Assembly (NCBI GenBank): GCA_001247695.2
Contig: LGRX02035303.1
Coordinates: 1 to 64,000 of the forward strand
Direction of reading: 5' to 3'
From: Cymbomonas tetramitiformis
Lineage: Eukaryota; Chlorophyta; Pyramimonadophyceae; Pyramimonadales; Pyramimonadaceae
Length of the DNA: 64,000 bases
In this document: positions 20,800 to 30,574 of the stretch, piece after piece
Position numbering within the stretch: position 1 is the stretch's first letter
How the letters are laid out: every line of letters starts with the position of its first letter
Position numbers and translations under genes: made by a program
The notes under the pieces: model-generated
What the model was told of the DNA's origin: nothing
What the model saw: the letters and a program-made list of their open reading frames with translations, nothing else
The model's database searches: none

Positions 20800-21610
20800 G
20801 GTATTGCACCTAAGGGAATAAAGGTTTCATCGTCTGAAATAGGAAAGGAGGTTTTTTTTTCATTGACTCTAGTTCCTGAATCCAGAATCACATAGAAAAT
20901 ATATTCTATCCTGTGCATATAGAAAGTACATTATATTCAGATTCTTAGCATACAAGTGGACTTGAATGCACTCGGGTTTGTACTGAGTTGCAATTGTTCA
21001 AAATTTTATTCTTACATCACTACTTATTTGTGGAATAGCATACAAAGGTATAAACCGTCCACATATAGATTGACAGCATACTTGTGGTTTCATATCATTT
21101 TGGCACATAAGACACACATGCCTCATTGAGGAATTATAACTCTTTGAAAGCTCATTCTGTACCAGGCACACTCCTGATAACTTAAACATATTTCTTTCTT
21201 TATTTTTCTTCCTTTTCTTTTATCTTCTTTCTTTTCTTTTTATGTTTTCTGCTGTTTTTGGTGTGTAATATTAACTTCACAGTCTTATATTCCACTGTTT
21301 TATTGCATGACAAACTCTGGCCTCTAGCCTAGAATTACAATCACTTTTCCGATATAATGTCTGGTCTCAAACCTAATACATCTATATCCTTATGTTCAGT
21401 CTTGGCATACAGCCTAATACTAACATGTGAAACTTGTCCTTAATTCATTCTCTTGATCAACACTAACTGAGGTCCACTTTTCCAAGCTTCCCTTTCAACA
21501 TGTTGCTCTGCTCTAACAATCACTAGTAGGATTCCTGTATTGACATCTGCCATCGACCAATCATGTGCACATATATGCCTGATTCTGGTACTCCTCCACC
21601 AATCATCAGG
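20800..21610. other. AT-rich non-coding stretch with polypyrimidine tract
   Basis: A T/C-rich tract with repeated TTTCTT occupies about 21187-21250. No gene was recognised. Confidence 0.4.
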
Positions 21611-21744
21611 CAGATCACGATATTGCCATTGCAGATCTTTCTGGAATCCACCAGATCCTCAATATAATTATTGTCATTGCAGATATTCTCCTGAATTCTG
21701 CCTTGCCATCAATTATTTCTTCATACAGCTGTGACTGGCATGCA

Positions 21745-22500
21745 ACAAGGCCCTTTGCAGCATGCAACCACCCGTCACCAGCATGCAACCTGGCATATGT
21801 AACATGCAACCTGGTCTCTGTCGCATGCAACCTGGCCTCTGTGGCATGCAACCAGACATCTGTAGCATGCAACCTAACATCTGTAGCATGCAACCTGGCC
21901 TCTGTCGCATGCAACCTGGCCCCTGTGGCATGCAACCCGACATCTGTCGCATGCAACCTGGCCTCTGTCGCATGCAACCTGGCCTCTGTCGCATGCAACC
22001 TGGCCCCTGTGGCATGCAACCCGGCATCTGTCGCATGCAACCTGGCCTCTGTCGCATGCAACCTGGCCTCTGTCGCATGCAACCCGACATCTGTAGCATG
22101 CAGCCTGGCCTCCGTGGCATGCAACCTGGCCTCTGTAGCATGCAACCTGACATCTGTAGCATGCAACTTGGCCTCTGTGGCATGCAACCCGACATCTGTA
22201 GCATGCAACCTGGCCTCCGTGGCATGCAACCTGGCCTCTGTAGCATGCAACCAGGCATCTGTAGCATGCAACCTGGCCTCCGTGGCATGCAACCGGGCCT
22301 CTGTAGCATGCAACCTGACATCTGTAGCATGCAACCTGGCCTCCGTGGCATGCAACCGGGCATCTGTAGCATGCAACCAGGCATCTGTGGCATGCAACCA
22401 GGCATACGCAGCATGCAACCAGGCATCTGTATCATGCAACCACTCGTCGGCAGCATGCAACCAGATCTCTGTAGCATGCAACCCAGCTGCTCGTACCTCC
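21745..22500 (-). repeat. 21-bp GCATGC array, 3' end of chromovirus 1
   Basis: About 36 tandem units of the type gcatgcaacctggcctctgt plus one base, each with the GCATGC palindrome. On the minus strand it encodes a seven-residue unit (ATEARLH type) directly after the C5-methyltransferase frame. It is also open in several other frames on both strands, because 21 is divisible by three and the unit lacks stops. Confidence 0.9.
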
Positions 22501-22558
22501 CGGTACAACTCCTCCCCCCTCAAGAGCGGCCTATCTCCCGATGCCGCTCCCGGTGTCT

Positions 22559-24900
22559 TCAGGTATCAAGCTCCCCGAATTGAAGATGGTGGAAGAGATG
22601 ACGCAGTAACGGAGCTGGTACGGGGTACACGGCGTGAGCATCTCGCGCCCCTGGTTGCTGTGAAGACGATGGTCCAAGCTGAGCAGTCTCAGGGTGCCCT
22701 CCGGTGGCCCATTTACATGCGCAAGGTGTCCGCGAGGTACATTCCAGCAATGGCGTTGGTGGAGGTGAGCTAGTCCAGATACATGTCGGCTTACGATATC
22801 GCTCCCCATACTTACAGTAGGTGCAAAAAAGAGGCTGTGGCAGTTTACGAACCACTGACCGCAACCGCAGTGCATTCGGGTATCTTCCCTCAGGGTTTTC
22901 AAGAAACCAGTGCTTGGGCTTCAAGTACCCGATAGCATCCAGGGTGCATTTCACACTCTTGTCTGCTCCTTCCAGATCAGGAGGACCTCCCGTAGTGCGC
23001 GCCTGACTGTACTGGGTGCATGGAGGGCTGGCCCAGATGACATCAAAGAATCCCGGTGGATACTGAGTGGGGTCCCAGTCCTCCATTGATGCAAGATGGT
23101 TGGGTTGCCAGCGTGGGTCGTTGTCGAGCGTAACCACCGAGGCAGACGGAAAGCACTTGGCAAACTCCCTTTCCACCGATCCAGTTCCGCTGAACAACAC
23201 CAAGATTCTCACTGGCCGGGTCTTCCGCTCTTCAAGGTCGGTGATCACCACTAGCTCTCCATTCCTCAAGGTTTCCACCCGCTCCCACGGCAGACAGAAG
23301 TCTTCCGGTGGAGAATCCACTTCCGGAACGTCGCATGGGTGTTCCATTAGCTGGGATAAGGTGACGCCAAGGTGGACGGGCTGTCGCTGTTGACGTTGCC
23401 GCCGGTCATGCTCAGTAGACTTCAGCATGTCCGCCTGCATGCCTAATCGTCGTGCCTCGAACTCCTTGAGCTGCTGATTTTCCCCGCCTCTGTCCATCTT
23501 GTCTCTGGAGCGCCACTGGTCGTGAGCTGCCGAGTAGCCCGTCCAGCGTACCTTCCATTCCTCCACAGATTTACCCTTGACCATGCGTACACGATACGCC
23601 AGGATTTTGTCCACGTGAGCTTCCGCTTGCCCATCTACCATTACCGGGTCAGGTACGGGCAGTTGTGCTCGTGATGCAAACTCATCCTTGCCGGAGATGT
23701 ACGGCTTCAGGCGGTGCTGCGCAAACACGTCGTGAATGCGCCAGTGCGGCGGTAGGGCCAACCGATATGCCACCGGTGCCCCGCGGTCCGCCTCTGCCAG
23801 CTCCGCCTGCAAATCGCTGTAGAAGCACTCCACCACGGTTACAGGTCCATGCCAGCGCTTACCGAGCTTTCGGCACAGCGCACGGTCCATCACCTTTTCC
23901 GTCAGATGACGAGCTTCGATCCACACCAGATCCCCCACTGCGTACTTATGCTGCTTGTGACGCCGGTCGAACTGCTCCCGCTGGCGCTGCTGAGCCAACT
24001 CAAGGCGGCCACGCGCGTCTCGCAACTGCGACGAAAACTTCGCAGCCATCTCATGGGCGGTACCCACCCCCCCTTTCCGTCGCGCAGAGCCAGGTAGAGT
24101 TGCAGCTTCCAGGAAAAGGTCTAATTGAGACATCGGGGACACCCCGTAGCATAGCTCAAAGGGCGTGAACCCGGTGATATCACTGCGCGAGTCGTTGATA
24201 GCGAACTCCACGTTCGTCATGTAGAGGTCCCAGTCATCAGGATTGGCACCCACGAACGAGCGCAACATGTCCTCCACCACCCGGTTGGTGTGCTCCGCCT
24301 GTCCGTCTGAACGAGGGTTGTACGGAGTGGTAGAAGCCACCCGTACCCCCATAAGCCTCATTAGCTCACGCCAGAACGAGTCCTGGAACCTGGGGTCACG
24401 GTCGCATACAATCTTCATGGGGGCTCCATGCTGCCTCCAGACAACGTCGAAGTAGATGCGGGCCACCGTTTGCGCAGAGCTGTCCCCAAAGTTCATGGGC
24501 ATAAGGTGCACCATTTTGCTCAGCTTGCACGTGAAGGTGACAAAGGCGTCGTTTCCTTGGGCGGTGAGCGGCAGCCCTGTAACGAAGTCCACGCTCACAT
24601 CCTGCCAGTTGCGTTGGGGAATAGCGTGCGGATTCAATAATCCATCGGGGTAGGATGCCCGGGGACGAACCGCCTGACATGTAGGGCATGAGGCCACCCA
24701 TCCCGCCACATCCTCGGAGGCATTCTTCCACCAGAACCTGCGGAGAACTCTCTCCAGTGTCTTCTCCCGGCCAGTGTGGCCTGCAGCGGTGGAGTCGTGG
24801 GCATCCTTGAAGACTACTTCTCGCAAAGGGGAGTCCTCGCCGAGAACCAACTGGTACCGTCCTGCGGCTACACGCCATAGCACTTGGCTATCCAACGATA
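22559..24900 (-). CDS. Chromovirus 1 integrase, chromodomain and C5-methyltransferase
   Basis: One frame, shifted relative to the methyltransferase frame before it. Integrase: an HDSTAAGH...CPTC zinc-binding region, then SVDFVTGLP, VCDRDPRF and GQAEHTNRVVE for the D,D35E core. Chromodomain near 23630-23440: AHVDKILAYR and WKVRWTGYS, predicted to steer insertion to marked chromatin. C5-methyltransferase near 23220-22600: LVLFSGTGSVEREF (motif I), ASPPCTQYSQ with catalytic Cys (motif IV), FLENPEGR (motif VI) and YRKPTCIW (motif VIII region). The methyltransferase is short, with little room for a separate target-recognition domain. All catalytic residues are kept even though the element is broken elsewhere. 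Confidence 0.85.
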
Positions 24901-25544
24901 CGGAAATCCCTCGTGGCATGGTGCGGGGCCGCAAGGATCTCATCCCGCAGCTGCCGAAGAGGGCCGGCACGTGCATACTCATCGTGCAGGGACTCCAGGA
25001 ATGTAACGTCCGTGGGGAGGCTCGTAGCATCGCGGGTCTCAGCAGCCTTACCCTGTCGCACTATAGGAGGCGCCACTCGGGGATGCCGTACTCTCGGCAA
25101 CAGCTGTCGGGTAGGGGGAGCATGTACCACTAGCACGGGCCACGGAAGGTCGTGAAGTACACCGTCAGGAGTCTCGAACAGCTGTGTGGGTACTCCTCGT
25201 TCGTCATGGGTAGGTATCACTTCCACCAGCCTCATACCAGCCATTCTGAAGAGCCGCCTCCATTGAGGCATGCGGGCCTGGATGTCCGGTAGAAGGAACA
25301 CTGCCGAGGTATGTGCGGGGTCTTGCCGCCATTCGTCCACATACTTACGCAACACCGCCTCGATGGAGATATGACTGCTGGAGTATGGGGGGTTGCACCA
25401 GACGTGCTTTCCCCGCCACTGTTGTTGCAGACAATCAGTCCAGTAGGCGTCCACTTGGCGGTTCCGTCCACCCAGGTCACAACACGCGTCGACGTCGAAG
25501 CTGCCGAACTGTCGTTGGAGGCGCTCAAAGACCTCCTTGCGCAC
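24888..25544 (-). CDS. Chromovirus 1 Dam-type N6-adenine methyltransferase domain
   Basis: About 219 residues with FDVDACCD near the N-terminus, HVWCNPPYSS carrying the NPPY catalytic motif, and FLLPDI afterwards. This is the pattern of the phage-type DNA N-6-adenine methyltransferase family (Pfam Dam). It sits between RNase H and integrase. It is preceded by an in-frame stop and followed by a frame shift into the integrase, so in this copy it is cut off from the polyprotein. The domain itself looks intact. Confidence 0.75.
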   Translation of the reverse strand: MRKEVFERLQRQFGSFDVDACCDLGGRNRQVDAYWTDCLQQQWRGKHVWCNPPYSSSHISIEAVLRKYVDEWRQDPAHTSAVFLLPDIQARMPQWRRLFRMAGMRLVEVIPTHDERGVPTQLFETPDGVLHDLPWPVLVVHAPPTRQLLPRVRHPRVAPPIVRQGKAAETRDATSLPTDVTFLESLHDEYARAGPLRQLRDEILAAPHHATRDFRIVG

Positions 25545-25830
25545 CTTCTAGTCTTGCCGATCGGCTGGGGGCTTGGCGGTTCGACTAGACGGCCGAGCTG
25601 GCCGCTTAGGCCTTCGGAAATCCGTAGCAGGCCGTGTCGAGGTTTTCGGCGTGACGGAAGGAGTCGTCGTAGCAATGGGTTGTCGCAGCCGAGCACTACG
25701 ACGCAATACCGGGGTGGTTCCCGGGGTGCTCGTTTCCTGCCGGTGCTTTCCAGATTCGGACAAATCAGCGAAGTAGTCGGTGGGAGCTCGCAGCATTAGT
25801 TGTGCTTCAGGCTGCATGCTGCATGTTGCA
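25545..25830 (-). pseudogene. Chromovirus 1 linker, frame-broken
   Basis: Between the 21-bp array and the Dam-type domain, one minus-strand frame encodes about 89 residues of Arg/Pro/Thr-rich linker (starting near MQPEAQLMLRAPTDYF). It ends at a stop just before the methyltransferase. The equivalent linker in chromovirus 2 is uninterrupted. Confidence 0.5.
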
Positions 25831-26510
25831 TGCTCAGCTGGGCGTGTTGCATGCTCAGCTGGGCAGGTTGCATGCGAAGCTGAGCTGGCTGCATGCGAAG
25901 CTTAGCTGGTTGCATGCGAAGCTGAGCTGGTTGCATGCTCAGCAAGGCATGCTGCATGCTCAGGCGAGCTGGTTGCATGCTCAGCGAGGCAGGTTGCATG
26001 CGAAGCTGGGCGTGTTGCATGCTCAGCTGGGCAGGTTGCATGCTGAGACCCACTGGTTGCATGCGTAGGCCGGCTGGTTGCATGCGCAGGCCGGCTGGTT
26101 GCATGCTCAGCAAGGCATGCTGCATGCTCAGGCGAGCTGGTTGCATGCTCAGCGAGGCAGGTTGCATGCTCAGCTGGGCGTGTTGCATGCTCAGCTGGGC
26201 AGGTTGCATGCTGAGAGCCACTGGTTGCATGCGCAGGCCGGCTGGTTGCATGCTCAGCAAGGCACGCTGCATGCTCAGACGAGCCGGTCGCATGCTCAGG
26301 CAAGCGTGTTGCATGCTCAGCTGGGCAGGTTGCATGCGAAGCTGAGCTGGTTGCATGCGAAGCTGAGCCGGTTGCATGCCCAGCAAGGCATGCTGCATGC
26401 TCAGGCGAGCTGGTTGCATGCTCAGGCAAGCGTGTTGCATGCTCAGCTGGGCAGGTTGCATGCGTAGCTGAGCTGGTTGCATGCTCAGTAAGGCATGCTG
26501 CATGCCAGGG
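25830..26510 (-). repeat. 21-bp GCATGC array inside the chromovirus 1 polyprotein
   Basis: About 32 units of the type ttgcatgctcagctgggcag plus one base. In the pol frame it adds a repeating heptapeptide (HATCPAE type) of nearly 200 residues after RNase H. The unit shares TTGCATGC with the 3' array. A change of array length that is not a multiple of three probably caused the frame loss at about 25902. Confidence 0.9.
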
Positions 26511-28916
26511 CGCGCTGCCAGCTTGGAGCAGGCTCACCAGGGCTCGCTCCGCCACCTGAAGCGTCTCCACGCCATCCATCCATGACTCCATGGTGGCCAC
26601 CCATCCTGGTACAGGGGGTGGCGGGTGGTCTTCAAAGATCTCCTCGACATCCAGCACGGAGAGCGGGTCCTTGGGGAGGTCCGTCTCCTTGTCAACAACA
26701 CCGGCCTCCTTGAGCCCATCCCGCGGGTCCTTGGTCACGTAGTCAGGTCGGCGGGATAGCGCATCGGGGACCAGAAGGAGGGCTCCCTTGACGTACTCCA
26801 TTCGTGGGACACCGACTTCCACCAGGTCCATGTACCACCGTGCCTGCCGTCGGCTAAGCTCTCGTCCCGGGGACATTAGCCATTCCAGGGGGCGATGGTC
26901 ACCTTGTAACCGGAAGTCGGAGGAGAACAAGTAGTGCCTCCAGGTGACGGTGGTGCAATGGTGCAACGCACAGAGCTCCCTTTCGCCGGTGTGGTAATTC
27001 TGCTCCGCTGCAGAAAACTGCCGACTATCGTAGGCGATCACCCTCATACCGTCTCCCGTATCTTGCATGAGTACGCCTCCCAAAGCAACTCCACTTGCGT
27101 CCGTTTGTACCAAAAACGGCGCTGACCCATCCGCGGCTGCCTTCATGTCGGGCAATGCCAATACTGGGGCTGAGGAAAGAGCGGTCTTCAGCTCGTCGAA
27201 GGCCCATTGTTGGAGTTCTCCCCACTGCCACGGTACATCGGTCTTGGTGAGCGAAGTCAAGGGTTGGGCAATCTCCGAGAACCGGTGCACAAACCGGCGG
27301 TAGTACCCCGCTAGTCCAAGGAACTGTCTGACGTGGGTTACCGTCTCCAGCTTCGGCCAGTCCTTGATGGAGGACACCTTGTCATGCTGAGGTTGGCATC
27401 CTTCGGCGGATAGAGTGTGGCCCAAGAACCGTAGAGACTCCTTCAGCATCTGCGCCTTGGATGCCTTCAGGTATACCCCTTTTTCTCGACAAGTGTCCAA
27501 GAACTGACGTACGTGGTCGTAATGTTCTTCCACCGTGCGTGAGAAGACCACCACATCGTCGATGAAAATCCGTACAAAGGGGAGATGACCAAGTGCACGC
27601 TGCATTCGCCGCTGATACTGAGATGGAGAGTTCTGCAGGCCCTGGGGCATCACCAACCATTCGTAGGCCCCCATCTGGGTGGTGAACGCGGTCTTCTCCA
27701 CGTCCTCCTCGGCCATTGGCACTTGCCAGAATCCGTCCACCGCGTCAAAGGAGGAGAAGAACGCTGCCCCTTGCATCTCGTCAAACATCAGTTGGATGTC
27801 CGGTAGTGGATACCGGTCCCGCACCGTCTGCTGATTCAATTGTCGGTAATCCACCACCAGACGCAATGTCTTCGGATCACCAGGCTTGGGTACCATCAGA
27901 CATGGGGCGGCATACGGGCTTGACGACGGCCGGATGTAACCCTTCTTCATGAGCTGCTCGATGCGTTCACGTAGCTGGCGTAGCTCTTCAGCGGTCATCT
28001 TGTATGGACGCCTACATGGTGGTCCACCCTCCGCGTCCGGCTTGCGATCGATGCGGGCCTTGTCCTCCTCAGTGCGACGCAACTTGGAGGCCTCCGGTAG
28101 AGCTGCACACAGGGTATCTAGATACTTCTCAAAGAAGGCGTCAAAGCGCTGCTTCCACGTGCTGCTTACCGGTGCATCTCGAGTATCTTGACGGGGTCCT
28201 TCCTTCTCCACGGGGGTGTGAGGTGGCGGTACTTCAGCAGCGGTAGCCGCAAAGGCTGCCTCATGGTCGTTCCCGCGCGCGGCCATCATGAGCCACTGAG
28301 GTTGTGACTCTTCATCCCCGGCCAGGCGCCTGGTCTCGGCGTGGATGAGGTGCTGCTTCAGCTGCGCTGCCGTCAAGAATACCTCATCGATCAGCCCCGC
28401 GCCTTGGGCCTTGCCCTGACCCACCCCCGGACTACAGCCCGCGAGTGTCACCCGTTGCTGTCCTCCACCATTTGCTCGCGTGTTGAAGGATACGGAACCG
28501 TGACCGGCATAATCCAACGTGACCGGGGAAAGACTGCGAAGCCACTTACCCCCCAACACCACGTCTACTTGGATTTCTAGCGGCAAGACTCGCAGAGCCA
28601 TTCGCTTCTCGCAGTAGTTTACTCCCGCCGCCGTGTGCGCGGTGAACTTGGTGTACGCCACCTCTCCAGCGGTCTTCACAGATCCATCTGCCAGTGTGAC
28701 CTTCATTGGCGTCCCTGAGCGCACTGTCAAGTCACAGGTACGGGCACAATCCGCCGAGATGAAGTTGTCCGAGGCGCCTGAGTCCACCAGCACCTTTACT
28801 CGGTGCCCACGAAGGTAGGCATAGAACACCAGGAGTAAGGGTCCTTCCTCGTCCCGCACCGCTGACAGTGTGTGTGCCAAGAGTGTCCCTGTTCGAGTGT
28901 TTGCTTTCCAGCGCAC
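25902..28916 (-). CDS. pol: Chromovirus 1 protease, reverse transcriptase and RNase H
   Basis: The frame is 1,004 codons long; the first in-frame ATG is at residue 71, so the true start lies upstream or is lost. An aspartic protease is at residues 40-140 with VLVDSGASDNF. RT spans 305-500 with LVVDYRQLN, YPLPDI and the catalytic FIDD at 451-454. The Ty3-type RNase H spans 580-720 with QTDASG, GERELCA and GDHRPLEW. From residue 805 the frame runs into the heptapeptide array. It copies element RNA into DNA inside the Gag particle. No Gag precedes it. Confidence 0.9.
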   Translation of the reverse strand: MRWKANTRTGTLLAHTLSAVRDEEGPLLLVFYAYLRGHRVKVLVDSGASDNFISADCARTCDLTVRSGTPMKVTLADGSVKTAGEVAYTKFTAHTAAGVNYCEKRMALRVLPLEIQVDVVLGGKWLRSLSPVTLDYAGHGSVSFNTRANGGGQQRVTLAGCSPGVGQGKAQGAGLIDEVFLTAAQLKQHLIHAETRRLAGDEESQPQWLMMAARGNDHEAAFAATAAEVPPPHTPVEKEGPRQDTRDAPVSSTWKQRFDAFFEKYLDTLCAALPEASKLRRTEEDKARIDRKPDAEGGPPCRRPYKMTAEELRQLRERIEQLMKKGYIRPSSSPYAAPCLMVPKPGDPKTLRLVVDYRQLNQQTVRDRYPLPDIQLMFDEMQGAAFFSSFDAVDGFWQVPMAEEDVEKTAFTTQMGAYEWLVMPQGLQNSPSQYQRRMQRALGHLPFVRIFIDDVVVFSRTVEEHYDHVRQFLDTCREKGVYLKASKAQMLKESLRFLGHTLSAEGCQPQHDKVSSIKDWPKLETVTHVRQFLGLAGYYRRFVHRFSEIAQPLTSLTKTDVPWQWGELQQWAFDELKTALSSAPVLALPDMKAAADGSAPFLVQTDASGVALGGVLMQDTGDGMRVIAYDSRQFSAAEQNYHTGERELCALHHCTTVTWRHYLFSSDFRLQGDHRPLEWLMSPGRELSRRQARWYMDLVEVGVPRMEYVKGALLLVPDALSRRPDYVTKDPRDGLKEAGVVDKETDLPKDPLSVLDVEEIFEDHPPPPVPGWVATMESWMDGVETLQVAERALVSLLQAGSAPWHAACLTEHATSSATHATCPAEHATRLPEHATSSPEHAACLAGHATGSASHATSSASHATCPAEHATRLPEHATGSSEHAACLAEHATSRPAHATSGSQHATCPAEHATRPAEHATCLAEHATSSPEHAACLAEHATSRPAHATSRPTHATSGSQHATCPAEHATRPASHATCLAEHATSSPEHAACLAEHATSSASHATS

Positions 28917-28938
28917 CCCCCCATCCAGTTAGCCGCAC

Positions 28939-29079
28939 ACTTGAGGCGAGCCTTACGAGACAATGACCTTTTGCCTGTGGGGCGTCAACCCCTTATCAAA
29001 TCCTGAACACTTGTTAACACCTGGATAAATTTATCATGATGCAACTAAAGTGGGATTATAAGTTCCACATAATCATATA
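28939..29079. other. 5' flank of chromovirus 1
   Basis: Expected place of Gag, primer-binding site and 5' LTR for the minus-strand element. I found no Gag frame, no clear tRNA-complementary site and no LTR repeated elsewhere in the window, so the 5' part seems deleted. Confidence 0.4.
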
Positions 29080-29339
29080 AAGGTTGGGTTTGCGCGGAGT
29101 CGAAAATTGCAAAAACTTTTCAAAATTATTTTATTCGATAAATAGGTCGACCAAATCAATCTAAATATATTGCGCACTTAAGGGGCCGAATCGAGCAAGT
29201 TATGCAAAAGTTGTGGCTGATACCGCTCGGTCACCTCCCATACTTAACCATACTTAAGCACATACTTAAATCGCTCATATCTCGAGATCTAGATTTTGAA
29301 AAGTTTTTGCAATTTCCGACTCCGCGCAAACCCAACCTT
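29080..29339. mobile_element. 260-bp MITE with 47-bp terminal inverted repeats
   Basis: The left end aaggttgggtttgcgcggag and the right end form inverted repeats of about 47 bp with one mismatch. The interior is AT-rich, with CATACTTAA repeated. A target duplication is not clear (ATA on both sides at best), so the superfamily is unassigned. Confidence 0.7.
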
Positions 29340-30570
29340 GATATTGTCTACGTATGTTGATAGAAGGCATAACTGCCGCATATGGTCACGATAGGTCGCA
29401 GCTTCTATAACATTATGGCTTCTGAGTCAAAAGCTGATAGCCGATGACTTTTGCCAATAATTGCCGACCGAATAATAATCAGGGCTGCATCCCAAGAACT
29501 GCAGGGCTGCATCCCAAGAACTGCAGGGCTGCATCCCAAAAACTGCAGGGCTGCATCCCGAGAACTGCAGGGTTACATCCCTAACATTTTTACCCTGCAT
29601 CAAATTGATATGACAGGAGCGGGAATTGATCCTTCCTTGCTGAGGTGTAGTGAGCCTTGTACAAATCATACCCTTACACAGATACGCATATATGCGGGTA
29701 CCAATATCTGTGAAAAACTGCTATGCTACCTTTGCCAGACCGTGGTTTGTCATTCGGATCTTATGGCCAGTAATCCGAGCTACCGGATACTGAGGTGGAC
29801 GGAGTTGTGATCCTGAGTTATGCTTGACACACATAACTAAAACGAATTTCACATTAGTACGTTGTCGAATCCACTCTATGAAATGTTCGTCAAAGCGCGC
29901 GTACCGGACCGAAAAATAAAAGGAGCACTGGGGCAGATCGGGTGAAGGATTTAAAGTGGACTCATAGAGACCCTCCAATATCTCGTTAAGCAGGGCCCAC
30001 TCCGTTTGCATTAAAACAAGCCCCAAAATCGGACTCTCCATAGTATTTCTGTGAACTTCGGGGGAGTAAGCTCTCTGAAGGGAGGAAGAGGTGGATGCAT
30101 TATATAAAGCCGTAAAAACATATTCGTTTTTAATTCGTCACTCTGAAATACGATACGAACGGCAGCGCAATATCTATCCGTAACGTAAACCTCGGAAGAT
30201 ACCTTGAAACGTCACTCTGAAATACGATACGCAATTCATGGATACCTTGAAACGTCACTCTGAAATACGATACGCAATTCATGGGGGCTACATCCTAAGA
30301 ACTGTAAGGCTAAATGCCTAAGGTGAGGGTTTAAAGTGGACTCAGTTCCCCCCAATATCCTAAAACACCTTGAGGGACGCCTCATCGGTGTAAGAAGACT
30401 GGTACCAGCTCAACAACAAAGACATCAAAGACATATACAAAGGTATGCGCCCTATATTGTGAGGTCACAACTCTTCTAAGAGGGGAGATCTGTCAGGGAT
30501 ATGACCGATGACATATGTGTCATACATGTCATACATATCATACCATGTCATGTCATGTCATGTCATATGT
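29340..30570. repeat. Non-coding stretch with 22-bp GGCTGCATCCC array
   Basis: Positions about 29481-29580 hold four to five tandem copies of agggctgcatcccaagaact plus two bases. A related single copy sits near 30284. At 30206-30290 a 49-bp segment (gtcactctgaaatacgatac) is duplicated. TGTCA/CATGT dinucleotide-like runs occupy 30505-30565. No supported gene. Confidence 0.6.
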
Positions 30571-30574
30571 TATA

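Larger units (their letters stand above)
21615..28938 (-). mobile_element. Chromovirus 1: Ty3/gypsy element with two methyltransferase domains, defective
   Basis: Reading on the minus strand: aspartic protease, RT, RNase H, a 21-bp repeat array, Dam-type methyltransferase, integrase, chromodomain, C5-methyltransferase, then a second 21-bp array. No Gag frame is visible upstream of the protease and I could not delimit LTRs. Frame shifts near 25900 and 24890 and a stop at about 25545 break the polyprotein, so this copy is not autonomous. Domain order equals that of chromovirus 2 at 41.3-48.5 kb, but residues differ widely, so the two represent separate families. Confidence 0.85.

Noticed and set aside
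21745..22773. Long open frames on the plus strand (356 and 273 codons) and GCATGC arrays as a possible CRISPR-like array
   Set aside because: A 21-bp unit without stops stays open in many frames. There are no spacers between units, and the minus strand continues the chromovirus.
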